Below, piece by piece: positions 1 through 4,645 of a stretch of DNA of 26,476 nucleotides. Under the pieces are notes generated by a model. It did no database searches. It saw nothing but the letters and a program-made list of their open reading frames with translations, and was not told where the DNA came from. Position numbers and translations under genes: made by a program. Position 1 is the stretch's first letter. The number at the start of each line of letters is the position of its first letter. This DNA is from a virus. The DNA lies in IMG/VR virus record IMGVR_UViG_3300024348_002002, positions 1 through 26,476 of that record. One strand, 5' to 3'.

Positions 1-55
1 AATAGTTATAGCAGGAAATGTCGAACTTGATTACTTTAAAACTATAGAAAAATAG

Positions 56-84
56 TTGACAATCAAACTCAAATAGTTTATGAT
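56..84 (+). promoter_or_regulatory. Early sigma70-like promoter for the first tRNAs
   Basis: TTGACA at 56-61 and TATGAT at 79-84 are separated by exactly 17 bases. The expected transcription start lies near position 91, just ahead of tRNA-Gly at 94. Bases 1-55 upstream are AT-rich and show nothing else recognisable. Confidence 0.75.
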
Positions 85-93
85 TGTCCTAAC

Positions 94-164
94 GCGAAAT
101 TGGTGTAGTGGTAACATCCCATCCTTCCAAGTTGGTGTCACGGGTTCGAATCCCGTATTTCGCT
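94..164 (+). tRNA. tRNA-Gly (anticodon TCC)
   Basis: The cloverleaf folds with a 7-bp acceptor stem (94-100 with 157-163). The anticodon loop at 124-130 carries TCC at 126-128, and the T loop is canonical (TTCGAAT). The anticodon stem has one T-T mismatch (122/132). CCA is not encoded. It reads GGA/GGG codons and sits directly after a strong early promoter. Confidence 0.9.
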
Positions 165-166
165 CT

Positions 167-180
167 GAACCTTCGGGTTC
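167..180 (+). other. UUCG-tetraloop hairpin between two tRNAs
   Basis: GAACC-TTCG-GGTTC forms a 5-bp stem closed by the very stable C(UUCG)G tetraloop. It fills nearly all of the spacer between tRNA-Gly and tRNA-Asn. No T-run follows, so it is more likely a processing or stability element than a terminator. Confidence 0.6.
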
Positions 181-184
181 TTAT

Positions 185-257
185 TCCCATCGACCGAGCA
201 AGCGAACGGGCCTGACTGTTAATCAGAGATTGGTAGGGGCAGTACCTACGATGGGAG
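185..257 (+). tRNA. tRNA-Asn-like (anticodon GTT) lacking normal D- and T-loop sequences
   Basis: All segment lengths match a 73-nt tRNA. The acceptor stem is 185-191 with 250-256, the D stem is 3 bp, and the anticodon loop 216-222 carries GTT. The T stem is a perfect 5 bp (233-237 with 245-249). However, the T loop reads GGCAGTA instead of TTCRANY, and the D loop (197-206) has no GG pair. The bases that normally join the two loops at the tRNA elbow are therefore missing. It may be a structurally altered tRNA, a decaying one, or a tRNA mimic. The spacing and anticodon make the Asn identity likely, but function is uncertain. Confidence 0.65.
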
Positions 258-306
258 TTCTAACCTCTAAAATATTATAAATAATAATGTAGTTGGAGGT
301 TAGAGT
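257..306 (+). promoter_or_regulatory. Hairpin sequestering the HNH1 ribosome-binding site, with a late promoter in its loop
   Basis: Bases 259-267 and 296-304 form a perfect 9-bp inverted repeat. G-T and A-T pairs extend it to 257-270/293-306. The right arm contains the GGAGG Shine-Dalgarno (295-299) and the first bases of the GTG start. The 22-base loop holds TATAAATA (276-283). Transcripts reading through from the tRNA promoter would fold and hide the site. Transcripts starting at the late promoter would lack the left arm. Confidence 0.7.
276..283 (+). promoter_or_regulatory. T4-type late promoter (TATAAATA) for HNH1
   Basis: This is an exact match to the T4 late promoter element. Transcription would begin around 289-290, just before the Shine-Dalgarno of the HNH gene and after the left arm of the sequestering hairpin. 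Confidence 0.7.
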
Positions 307-859
307 GTCTAGTAAAGCAGTTGTTCAGTTTCGTCAAAGAAGAAAAAGATGGGCAGTTGAAGCATTTGGTGGCAAGTGTGGTATTTGTGGTTATGATAAA
401 TGTGTTGAAGCATTGGAGTTTCATCACATAGATCCTAACCAAAAAGATTTCACTCCATCAGCATCTGTAGCAAACAGACAAGTATTTGTTGAAGAACTTA
501 GAAAGTGTGTTTGTTTATGCTCAAATTGCCATCGTGAAGTACATTCTGGTGTTTCTAAAATTCCAGATAATGTGTTAAAATTTGATGAAAGTTTTTCTGA
601 CAAACCTTTACCAGAAAAACCAAAACACCCTTGTAAAGAGTGTGGGAAACTAACAACTATAACTCAAATATTTTGTTCAGTAAAATGTTCTTGTAAAAGT
701 AGAGAAGTTGCTGAATGGCCTAGTAATCAAGAACTACAAAAACTGGTTCTTGAAAATGGTTATTCCGCTACTGGTAGAATGTTTGGAGTTAGTGATAATG
801 CTGTTAGAAAAAGATTAAATAAAAGTGGTTCTGGGTGGAATTCCCAGCGGTTCCATTAG
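305..859 (+). CDS. Free-standing HNH homing endonuclease
   Basis: A 184-residue protein with an HNH nuclease fold stabilised by paired cysteines. CxxC lies at about residues 25-28, the HHIDP core at 40-44, and CSNCHREVH follows. A second CxxC/FCSVKC zinc-finger-like segment and a C-terminal helix-turn-helix-like stretch (GYSATGRMFGVSDNAVRKRL) probably bind DNA. This is the usual layout of phage homing endonucleases. The GTG at 305 is chosen because GGAGG ends 5 bases upstream; an in-frame TTG at 293 has no such signal. It sits between tRNA genes, a common target area for such elements. Its expression is probably limited to late infection by the hairpin covering its start. It is not inside a recognisable intron. 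Confidence 0.85.
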   Translation: MSSKAVVQFRQRRKRWAVEAFGGKCGICGYDKCVEALEFHHIDPNQKDFTPSASVANRQVFVEELRKCVCLCSNCHREVHSGVSKIPDNVLKFDESFSDKPLPEKPKHPCKECGKLTTITQIFCSVKCSCKSREVAEWPSNQELQKLVLENGYSATGRMFGVSDNAVRKRLNKSGSGWNSQRFH

Positions 860-1156
860 GGACTGTCCTTTGTAGGTTCGATACCTACATCTTTCTTATG
901 GGAGATAAGAACGGCTATTGGAGACCACTCTAAATCCTAAGTTTACTTAGGTCGGGGATTTGATCACCCCCGTTAGTAACAGAAAATGCTGGACAAACTT
1001 TGGAGGTATAAACCCTTGCAAGGTCTCCCACCCCATTTGGGTGCCTTCCTGAGAACAGGAAAAATAAGGTTTGGTGTTTTCTCTTATCACTGCCCTCTAA
1101 CACAGTGAAAATTGCAGAAAGCGTCTTCTGCGGGTGATGGTCACTCATCACCTTTC
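860..1156 (+). ncRNA. Hairpin-dense non-coding stretch before tRNA-Val (possible structured RNA)
   Basis: About 300 bases without a credible gene. Seven perfect stems of 6-7 bp with loops of 4-10 bases follow one another: 871-889, 893-911, 936-951, 1046-1061, 1087-1108, 1114-1131 and 1133-1152. Weaker stems lie at 953-972, 1002-1028 and 1029-1043. Roughly 0.5 such perfect hairpins would be expected by chance in this length. It would be co-transcribed with the tRNAs. Phage T4 encodes extra stable RNAs in its tRNA cluster, which is a precedent, but no family is recognised here. Confidence 0.45.
871..889 (+). other. Isolated tRNA T-arm-like hairpin after HNH1
   Basis: GTAGG-TTCGATA-CCTAC (872-888) is a canonical T arm, starting 12 bases after the HNH stop codon. 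Its stem is identical to that of the aberrant tRNA-Asn (233-249), whose loop is not canonical. The sequence ATGGGAG, which ends the Asn acceptor, recurs at 898-904. It may be a leftover tRNA 3' end moved or copied when the HNH gene inserted. Confidence 0.35.
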
Positions 1157-1229
1157 GGGCGATTAGCTCAGAGGTAGTAGCGTCTGCTTTACACGCAGAA
1201 TGTCGGGGGTTCGAATCCGTCATCGCCCA
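1157..1229 (+). tRNA. tRNA-Val (anticodon TAC)
   Basis: The acceptor stem is GGGCGAT (1157-1163) with ATCGCCC (1222-1228). The anticodon loop TTTACAC carries TAC, and the T loop is TTCGAAT. The cloverleaf is complete at 73 nt. A late promoter starts 4 bases after its 3' end. Confidence 0.93.
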
Positions 1230-1232
1230 CTT

Positions 1233-1240
1233 GATAAATA
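1233..1240 (+). promoter_or_regulatory. Late promoter (GATAAATA) for the dps-like gene
   Basis: It matches the NATAAATA late element and lies 18 bases before the ATG at 1258, so the leader would be about 10-12 bases long. Confidence 0.6.
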
Positions 1241-1257
1241 AAGATAAAAAGAGTATA

Positions 1258-1701
1258 ATGGAAAAATTATTCAAACTCTTAAGTGATGGTCAAGCATCAC
1301 TTTTTGTTTTATTTCAAAAAACCTGGATTTATCATTGGGATGTAGTTGGTCCAGATTTTCATCAATTACACACTCTTTTTGGTGAACAATATAATACAAT
1401 GTTTGAAGAGATTGATACTCTCACCGAACATATGAGATACTTGACTATGAAACCTGTAAGCACTCTTACAAGAATTACTGAAGTTTCTCAAATTGATCAA
1501 GCTTCAAATAGTGCTCAAGAAATTGATGCTAATGAGATGATCAGACAATTGAGAGACGATAACAAAAAAATTATAGAAATCTTTTCTGAGGTTTCTGAAG
1601 AAGCAGATAGACAAAAACAGTTTGCTACTTCTAATTTAGTTCAAACAATAATAGAAACACACGGCAAATTCCATTGGATGTTAAGATCATTTCTAGAATG
1701 A
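1258..1701 (+). CDS. Dps-like ferritin (DNA-binding/iron-storage family)
   Basis: A 147-residue four-helix protein of the Dps/ferritin-like family. Members store iron oxidised with peroxide and so protect DNA. The ferroxidase signature is readable: H26 (YHWDVVG), H38 (QLHTLF), D53 and E57 (EEIDTLTEHM) align with E. coli Dps H51, H63, D78 and E82. The carboxylate expected at position 42 (E. coli D67) is glycine, with a glutamate next to it at 43, so the iron site may be altered. The first ATG (1258) is chosen over an in-frame TTG at 1231 that abuts tRNA-Val. It probably counters oxidative stress in the infected cell or sequesters iron, and fits with the peroxiredoxin at 24378. The likely late promoter at 1233 points to late expression. 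Confidence 0.8.
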   Translation: MEKLFKLLSDGQASLFVLFQKTWIYHWDVVGPDFHQLHTLFGEQYNTMFEEIDTLTEHMRYLTMKPVSTLTRITEVSQIDQASNSAQEIDANEMIRQLRDDNKKIIEIFSEVSEEADRQKQFATSNLVQTIIETHGKFHWMLRSFLE

Positions 1702-1716
1702 TAAGGATGATGAATT

Positions 1717-1962
1717 ATGATCATAGTAAGATGCAAAGATTGCAATAGAGAAATAACCAGCACAAATAAAACTCAAGTTTGTGGATGTCATAATATGATG
1801 ACAGTTAGGGGTGATGGCGTTTCAGCTGTTGACTTGAGTAGAGTAATTATGGTAAACTCTACACAGAAAGAACAAAAGAATGTTCTGACTTCTCAAGATA
1901 TTGCCTGGCAAGAGGCAAGACGCCAACGTAAAGTTCGTAAATTGGACTTTGAAATTCGTTGA
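1717..1962 (+). CDS. Small protein with a possible N-terminal zinc ribbon
   Basis: An 81-residue protein of unknown function. Two cysteine pairs near the N-terminus (CKDC at 6-9, CGC at about 22-24, followed by His) suggest a small zinc-binding knuckle. The C-terminal third is rich in charged residues (EARRQRKVRK) and could contact nucleic acid. An AAGGATGATGA stretch provides a weak ribosome-binding site before the ATG. It lies 15 bases after the dps-like gene and ends 6 bases before tRNA-Ser, so it probably shares the late transcript. I do not recognise a named family. Confidence 0.7.
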   Translation: MIIVRCKDCNREITSTNKTQVCGCHNMMTVRGDGVSAVDLSRVIMVNSTQKEQKNVLTSQDIAWQEARRQRKVRKLDFEIR

Positions 1963-1968
1963 TAATTT

Positions 1969-2052
1969 GGAAAGGTGACCGAGTGGTTTAAGGTAGCAGT
2001 CTTGAAAACTGCCGTGTTAGTAGCACCGTGGGTTCGAATCCCACCCTTTCCG
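1969..2052 (+). tRNA. tRNA-Ser (anticodon TGA)
   Basis: An 84-nt class II tRNA. The acceptor is GGAAAGG (1969-1975) with CCTTTCC (2045-2051), and there is a long variable arm. The anticodon stem-loop is GCAGT-CTTGAAA-ACTGC with TGA, the T loop is canonical (TTCGAAT), and the discriminator is G, as expected for serine. Confidence 0.93.
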
Positions 2053-2127
2053 TTTAGAATAGTTACAAATTTAACATTTCCGTCAACAGTGTTACGATAT
2101 GAACACAAAAAGTTGACTATGAAATGT

Positions 2128-2155
2128 CCGTGATTATTATATAATAGTATCACGG
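2128..2155 (+). promoter_or_regulatory. Dyad symmetry around a -10-like TATAAT
   Basis: CCGTGAT (2128-2134) and ATCACGG (2149-2155) are perfect inverted arms flanking TATAAT (2140-2145). A TTGACT at 2113-2118 lies upstream, but 21 bases away, which is too far for a standard promoter. The element could be an operator over a weak or activator-dependent promoter for the gene at 2165. Confidence 0.4.
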
Positions 2156-2164
2156 GATAAACCT

Positions 2165-2314
2165 ATGGATCAACACACCTATGATAATTGGGTGAAGATC
2201 AAGGCAACTTTTGAAGCCTCTGGCAACACTGATAATATGTTCTATAAAAGAGCAGTTGAAATTGTAAAGACCCGAAGAGATCCTCTTGCAAAATTTCTTG
2301 GCGATGAAAAATGA
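2165..2314 (+). CDS. Small conserved-type cyanophage protein, unknown function
   Basis: A 49-residue soluble protein (begins MDQHTYDNW, ends FLGDEK) with alternating charged and aromatic residues typical of a small helical protein. No signal peptide, membrane segment or metal motif is visible. Its stop codon overlaps the next start as ATGA, so the two are probably translated together. It follows a dyad-flanked -10-like sequence. Coding status is supported by the overlap and by codon use like its neighbours. I cannot assign a function. Confidence 0.65.
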   Translation: MDQHTYDNWVKIKATFEASGNTDNMFYKRAVEIVKTRRDPLAKFLGDEK

Positions 2315-2514
2315 TGCACGAACAAGAAGAATTTATCACACGTTCTGAAGTTCAGGAGATGATTGATGCTGCTATCAGAAGACACAACCGTAATGCTTCT
2401 ATCATTAGTATGTGCGTCGGTTGGGTGGTTCTTGCTTTATTTGCTGAGGGACTTTTGAGATTGATTGGAATTATTCCACCATTACTTCCATGGTTAAATA
2501 TCACTTTAAATTAA
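2311..2514 (+). CDS. Small single-span membrane protein
   Basis: A 67-residue protein. A charged N-terminal half (EEFITRSEVQEMIDAAIRRHNR) is followed by one long hydrophobic stretch from about residue 31 to the end, interrupted by Arg and Pro residues (CVGWVVLALFAEGLLRLIGI). The start overlaps the stop of the upstream gene (ATGA). A second ATG three bases on is equally possible. It precedes gnd by 27 bases. Function unknown; it could be an inner-membrane peptide made during takeover. Confidence 0.65.
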   Translation: MMHEQEEFITRSEVQEMIDAAIRRHNRNASIISMCVGWVVLALFAEGLLRLIGIIPPLLPWLNITLN

Positions 2515-2541
2515 GAATAAAAATTACGCACTATTAATTGT

Positions 2542-3576
2542 ATGAAAGTAGGACTAATTGGACTAGGACGAATGGGCGAAGGTATGTCTCGCCGTATGAT
2601 GAAAGCGGGAATAGAGGTTTGGGGATATAGGAGGAATTATGAAAAAGCAAATGAAACCTTCGAGAAGGGATTTGTTAATGGAATTACAACTGATATTAAA
2701 AGCCTTGTTAAGGTAGTTAAACATAAAACCAATGGCGGAACACTACCGGGAATTTTTCAGATGGTTGTGCCCGCTGAAACTGTAGAGGAGACGATCAATG
2801 AGTTACTACGATATTGTAGTGAGGGAGATATTATTATTGATCATGGCAATAGCAATTTTAAAGACAGTCGGAAAAGAGCAGAACGCTTGGCAAAGTTGGG
2901 TATCCAATATATTGATTGTGGCACTAGCGGCGGTGTTTATGGTTTGGATCGTGGATACTGTCTTATGGTTGGCGGCGGAAATACTGCGGTCGCCACTTGT
3001 GCGCACATTTTTGATGCCCTTGCCCCAGGAATCAATGCTGCCCCAAGGACTCAATTTGACTCGGACGTAACTTCTGCTGAGTTTGGATGGTTGCATTGTG
3101 GTGGTCCAGGTGCTGGACATTTTGTGAAGATGGTTCATAATGGAATTGAGTATGGTATGATGCAAGCATATGCAGAAGGATTCAATATCTTAAAGAACGC
3201 AAATAACGGGGCACAATATGTCAAAGAAGGAGATGCTGAAGTTGCTCCCATGGCAGACCCAGAAAGTTATTGTTATGATATTGATGTTGCTGAAGTTGCT
3301 GAGTTATGGCGTCGTGGTAGCGTGGTTGGCAGTTGGTTACTCGATCTTACTGCTGATGTGTTACGCAGGGATGGTAGCCTTAAACAGTTCTCTGGAGGCG
3401 TATCCGACAGCGGTGAGGGTCGTTGGACTGTTTCTGCCGCTGTGGACCTGGGGGTTCCCGCTCCTGTTATTACTACAGCACTATTTGAAAGATTTAACTC
3501 ACGCAATCTTGGATCATTCGGAGCAAAAATCCTAAACGGAATGCGTTATATGTTTGGTGGGCATCATGTTAGGTAA
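2542..3576 (+). CDS. gnd: 6-phosphogluconate dehydrogenase (decarboxylating), short form
   Basis: Converts 6-phosphogluconate and NAD(P)+ to ribulose 5-phosphate, CO2 and NAD(P)H in the oxidative pentose phosphate pathway. The 344-residue protein has the Rossmann motif GLGRMG at 7-12, the substrate motif DCGTSGGVYGLDRGYCLMVGG, and the catalytic-helix motif GAGHFVKMVHNGIEYGMMQ with the active-site Lys. The C-terminal helix domain contains GEGRWTVSAA. It is shorter than the about 470-residue enteric enzyme and matches the GndA-like short class. Cyanophages carry gnd to draw reducing power and pentose from host carbon for nucleotide synthesis. A small membrane-protein gene overlaps its last 11 bases. 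Confidence 0.92.
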   Translation: MKVGLIGLGRMGEGMSRRMMKAGIEVWGYRRNYEKANETFEKGFVNGITTDIKSLVKVVKHKTNGGTLPGIFQMVVPAETVEETINELLRYCSEGDIIIDHGNSNFKDSRKRAERLAKLGIQYIDCGTSGGVYGLDRGYCLMVGGGNTAVATCAHIFDALAPGINAAPRTQFDSDVTSAEFGWLHCGGPGAGHFVKMVHNGIEYGMMQAYAEGFNILKNANNGAQYVKEGDAEVAPMADPESYCYDIDVAEVAELWRRGSVVGSWLLDLTADVLRRDGSLKQFSGGVSDSGEGRWTVSAAVDLGVPAPVITTALFERFNSRNLGSFGAKILNGMRYMFGGHHVR

Positions 3577-3685
3577 AGCACTTATTTTCGTTGCTATTCC
3601 TTTTGTACTGACTACACTGTATTTCGCAACACGAGGAGGGTACTATGACTCCAAAGAATATAAGGGAAATGGAACCGCACATTAA
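3566..3685 (+). CDS. 39-residue membrane peptide
   Basis: It starts 11 bases before the end of gnd in another frame and ends inside the next gene. It has one hydrophobic span (ALIFVAIPFVLTTLYFA, about residues 5-21) followed by a polar tail (RGGYYDSKEYKGNG). The GGAGGG Shine-Dalgarno of the next gene lies inside its coding region, an arrangement typical of compact phage operons. Function unknown. Such short gnd-linked membrane peptides are common in cyanophages. Confidence 0.65.
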   Translation: MLGKALIFVAIPFVLTTLYFATRGGYYDSKEYKGNGTAH

Positions 3686-3872
3686 GCAAAGGTATCATTT
3701 TGCAATGTCTGCATTTTCTAGAATGCTTGGAGTAAGGACTGCTTCTAATGATATACATATTAAGCAGTTCTGTGTTGAGTGGTCATACTGGGATGTTCAT
3801 GCCCCTTTACAGGGGCTTGACGAAGTGGACCAATACATGTATTATGAATATAAGAACTGGAGAGGAAGATGA
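3645..3872 (+). CDS. Small unknown protein, aromatic-rich
   Basis: A 75-residue protein preceded by a strong Shine-Dalgarno (GAGGAGGG, 4 bases before ATG). It has no membrane segment. It is rich in Tyr, Trp and His in its C-terminal half (VEWSYWDVHAPL, DQYMYYEYKNW). It overlaps the upstream membrane peptide by 41 bases and the downstream one by 4 (ATGA). No family recognised; coding is supported by the ribosome-binding site and the tight packing. Confidence 0.7.
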   Translation: MTPKNIREMEPHIKQRYHFAMSAFSRMLGVRTASNDIHIKQFCVEWSYWDVHAPLQGLDEVDQYMYYEYKNWRGR

Positions 3873-3985
3873 TTTTCCATTTGGTTGAAACACTAGCAGA
3901 AAGTCCTTTTTTTCTTTTTCTTTGTGGATGTGGGTTGACAATTGTACCATTTGCTGGTATTATGTACATACACAGAAACAAATAA
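3869..3985 (+). CDS. 38-residue membrane peptide abutting tRNA-Pro
   Basis: Begins with an ATGA overlap. It contains one hydrophobic span (SPFFLFLCGCGLTIVPFAGIM) and a basic tail (YIHRNK), suggesting an N-out, C-in inner-membrane peptide. Its TAA stop (3983-3985) is immediately followed by the first base of tRNA-Pro. Ribosomes would therefore terminate right at the tRNA's 5' end, which could interact with tRNA processing. Function unknown. Confidence 0.6.
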   Translation: MIFHLVETLAESPFFLFLCGCGLTIVPFAGIMYIHRNK

Positions 3986-4057
3986 CGGGGTGTAAGTCAG
4001 CGGTAGACGGCTTGCTTTGGGAGCAAGAAGACGGAGGTTCGATCCCTCTCACCCCGA
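3986..4057 (+). tRNA. tRNA-Pro (anticodon TGG)
   Basis: The acceptor is CGGGGTG (3986-3992) with CACCCCG (4050-4056). The anticodon arm is CTTGC-TTTGGGA-GCAAG with TGG, the T loop is TTCGATC, and the length is 72 nt. Confidence 0.93.
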
Positions 4058-4073
4058 TCATAAACTTAACTTT

Positions 4074-4304
4074 ATGAAAATGTATCCAGAACTTTCAGAT
4101 CTCCAAAAATTTACAGTCGAAGAGTTTCAAGTAGATTTTGATAATCTAATACAAAGAGTAGAAAATGGCGAATCATTTATTATTACTGACGGAGGAAGAA
4201 ACGCAGTGATAGTTCCATATAACGAAACCATAAAGTTTGCAGTAGAATCTAAAGTAGATGACGACATGATACGAATACATACTGATCACGAAGAAGGTAG
4301 TTGA
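4074..4304 (+). CDS. Phd/YefM-like antitoxin protein without a toxin partner
   Basis: A 76-residue protein whose middle reads FTVEEFQVDFDNLIQRVENGESFIITDGGRNAVIVPYNE when pieced together (about residues 13-50). This is the Phd/YefM antitoxin pattern: a helix, a xxVENGExxIIT strand turn and a conserved xxAVIVP strand. Phd proteins bind DNA through this half and neutralise Doc/YoeB-type toxins through the C-terminus. Here the C-terminus is short and acidic. No toxin gene lies next to it. It may antagonise a host toxin or act as a small repressor; the next promoter starts inside its last codons. ATG 4074 is chosen because the longer frame would begin inside tRNA-Pro; ATG 4080 is an alternative. 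Confidence 0.65.
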   Translation: MKMYPELSDLQKFTVEEFQVDFDNLIQRVENGESFIITDGGRNAVIVPYNETIKFAVESKVDDDMIRIHTDHEEGS

Positions 4305-4329
4305 CAGAGAGTTCCAGATCCTCTATAAT
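4301..4329 (+). promoter_or_regulatory. Consensus sigma70 promoter for the tRNA triplet
   Basis: TTGACA (4301-4306) and TATAAT (4324-4329) are both perfect and are spaced 17 bases apart. Transcription should begin near 4336, 8 bases before the first tRNA. The -35 box overlaps the stop codon of the antitoxin-like gene. Confidence 0.88.
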
Positions 4330-4343
4330 AAATCTGGTCTTAT

Positions 4344-4415
4344 GGGACTGTCGCCTATGGGTTAAGGCCCACTGCTTATAACGGTGTGAACTGAGTTCAA
4401 GTCTCAGCAGTCCTA
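4344..4415 (+). tRNA. tRNA-Ile (anticodon TAT), copy 1
   Basis: The acceptor is 4344-4350 with 4408-4414 (first pair G-T). The D stem is GCCT/AGGC. The anticodon loop 4375-4381 is CTTATAA (anticodon TAT, reads ATA), and the T arm is CTGAG-TTCAAGT-CTCAG. Length 72 nt. Isotype assigned from the anticodon only. Confidence 0.85.
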
Positions 4416-4421
4416 CCTAAT

Positions 4422-4493
4422 GGGAGTATAGCTTAATGGTTAGAGCGGGCTCCTTATAAGGGCTTAGTCTGGGTTCAACTCCCAGTATTCCCA
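4422..4493 (+). tRNA. tRNA-Ile (anticodon TAT), copy 2
   Basis: The acceptor is GGGAGTA (4422-4428) with TATTCCC (4486-4492). The D stem is GCTT/GAGC. The anticodon loop 4453-4459 is again CTTATAA, and the T arm is CTGGG-TTCAACT-CCCAG. The body differs from the preceding TAT tRNA, so it is not a recent duplicate. Confidence 0.85.
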
Positions 4494-4495
4494 TC

Positions 4496-4569
4496 GCTCG
4501 TTTAGCCATCTGGTGAAGGCAGCGTTCTCATAAAGCGCCGTAGGAAGAGTTCGATTCTCTCAACGAGCA
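4496..4569 (+). tRNA. tRNA with anticodon CAT (Met, or Ile2 if lysidine-modified)
   Basis: The acceptor is GCTCGTT (4496-4502) with AACGAGC (4562-4568). The anticodon loop 4527-4533 is CTCATAA, and the T loop is TTCGATT with one mismatch at the outer T-stem pair. It could be elongator Met or an Ile2 tRNA whose C34 is converted to lysidine. The sequence alone does not decide. Confidence 0.85.
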
Positions 4570-4571
4570 TA

Positions 4572-4591
4572 GGACAGATTGGCACCTGTCC
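4572..4591 (+). other. Hairpin after the tRNA triplet
   Basis: GGACAG (4572-4577) pairs with CTGTCC (4586-4591) across an 8-base loop. It starts two bases after the last tRNA. No T-run follows, so it is probably a 3'-processing or stability hairpin rather than an intrinsic terminator. Confidence 0.5.
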
Positions 4592-4594
4592 GTC

Positions 4595-4623
4595 TTGACT
4601 TCTTCAAGTCAAACCCTTATAAT
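4595..4623 (+). promoter_or_regulatory. Early promoter with an inverted repeat over its -35
   Basis: TTGACT (4595-4600) and TATAAT (4618-4623) have 17-base spacing. The -35 sits in the left arm of a perfect 7-bp inverted repeat (TTGACTT 4595-4601, AAGTCAA 4606-4612). The repeat could be a repressor site or simply a spacer hairpin. It drives the genes at 4646 and 4858. Confidence 0.78.
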
Positions 4624-4645
4624 ACTAAGGTCAATAATCAAAACA

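Noticed and set aside
809-895. Possible class II tRNA overlapping the end of HNH1 (acceptor 810-815/889-894, hairpins at 831-847 and 848-865, T arm 872-888)
   Set aside because: The arm order fits, but the D arm is almost absent, position 33 of the anticodon loop is G not T, and most of it is coding sequence. I kept only the T arm as a possible remnant.
936-951. Anticodon-like loop that could read a stop codon (suppressor tRNA)
   Set aside because: It has G at position 32 and C at 37, and there is no acceptor or proper T arm around it. It is better seen as one of a series of hairpins.
260-1156. Group I intron, or an HNH-associated guide RNA (HEARO/OMEGA type)
   Set aside because: No P3/P7 core motifs or exon pairing were found, and the HNH protein is small and lacks a RuvC-like domain. 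It remains an open possibility only for the structured RNA.
930-1274. 114-codon open frame on the minus strand
   Set aside because: It is antisense to tRNA-Val and the hairpin region, has no ribosome site, and its composition does not look like a protein family.
2798-3535. Long open frames inside gnd in other frames (2798-3070, 3218-3535 plus strand; 2806-3165, 3273-3506 minus strand)
   Set aside because: These are shadows of gnd, which has clear conserved motifs throughout; none has a ribosome site.
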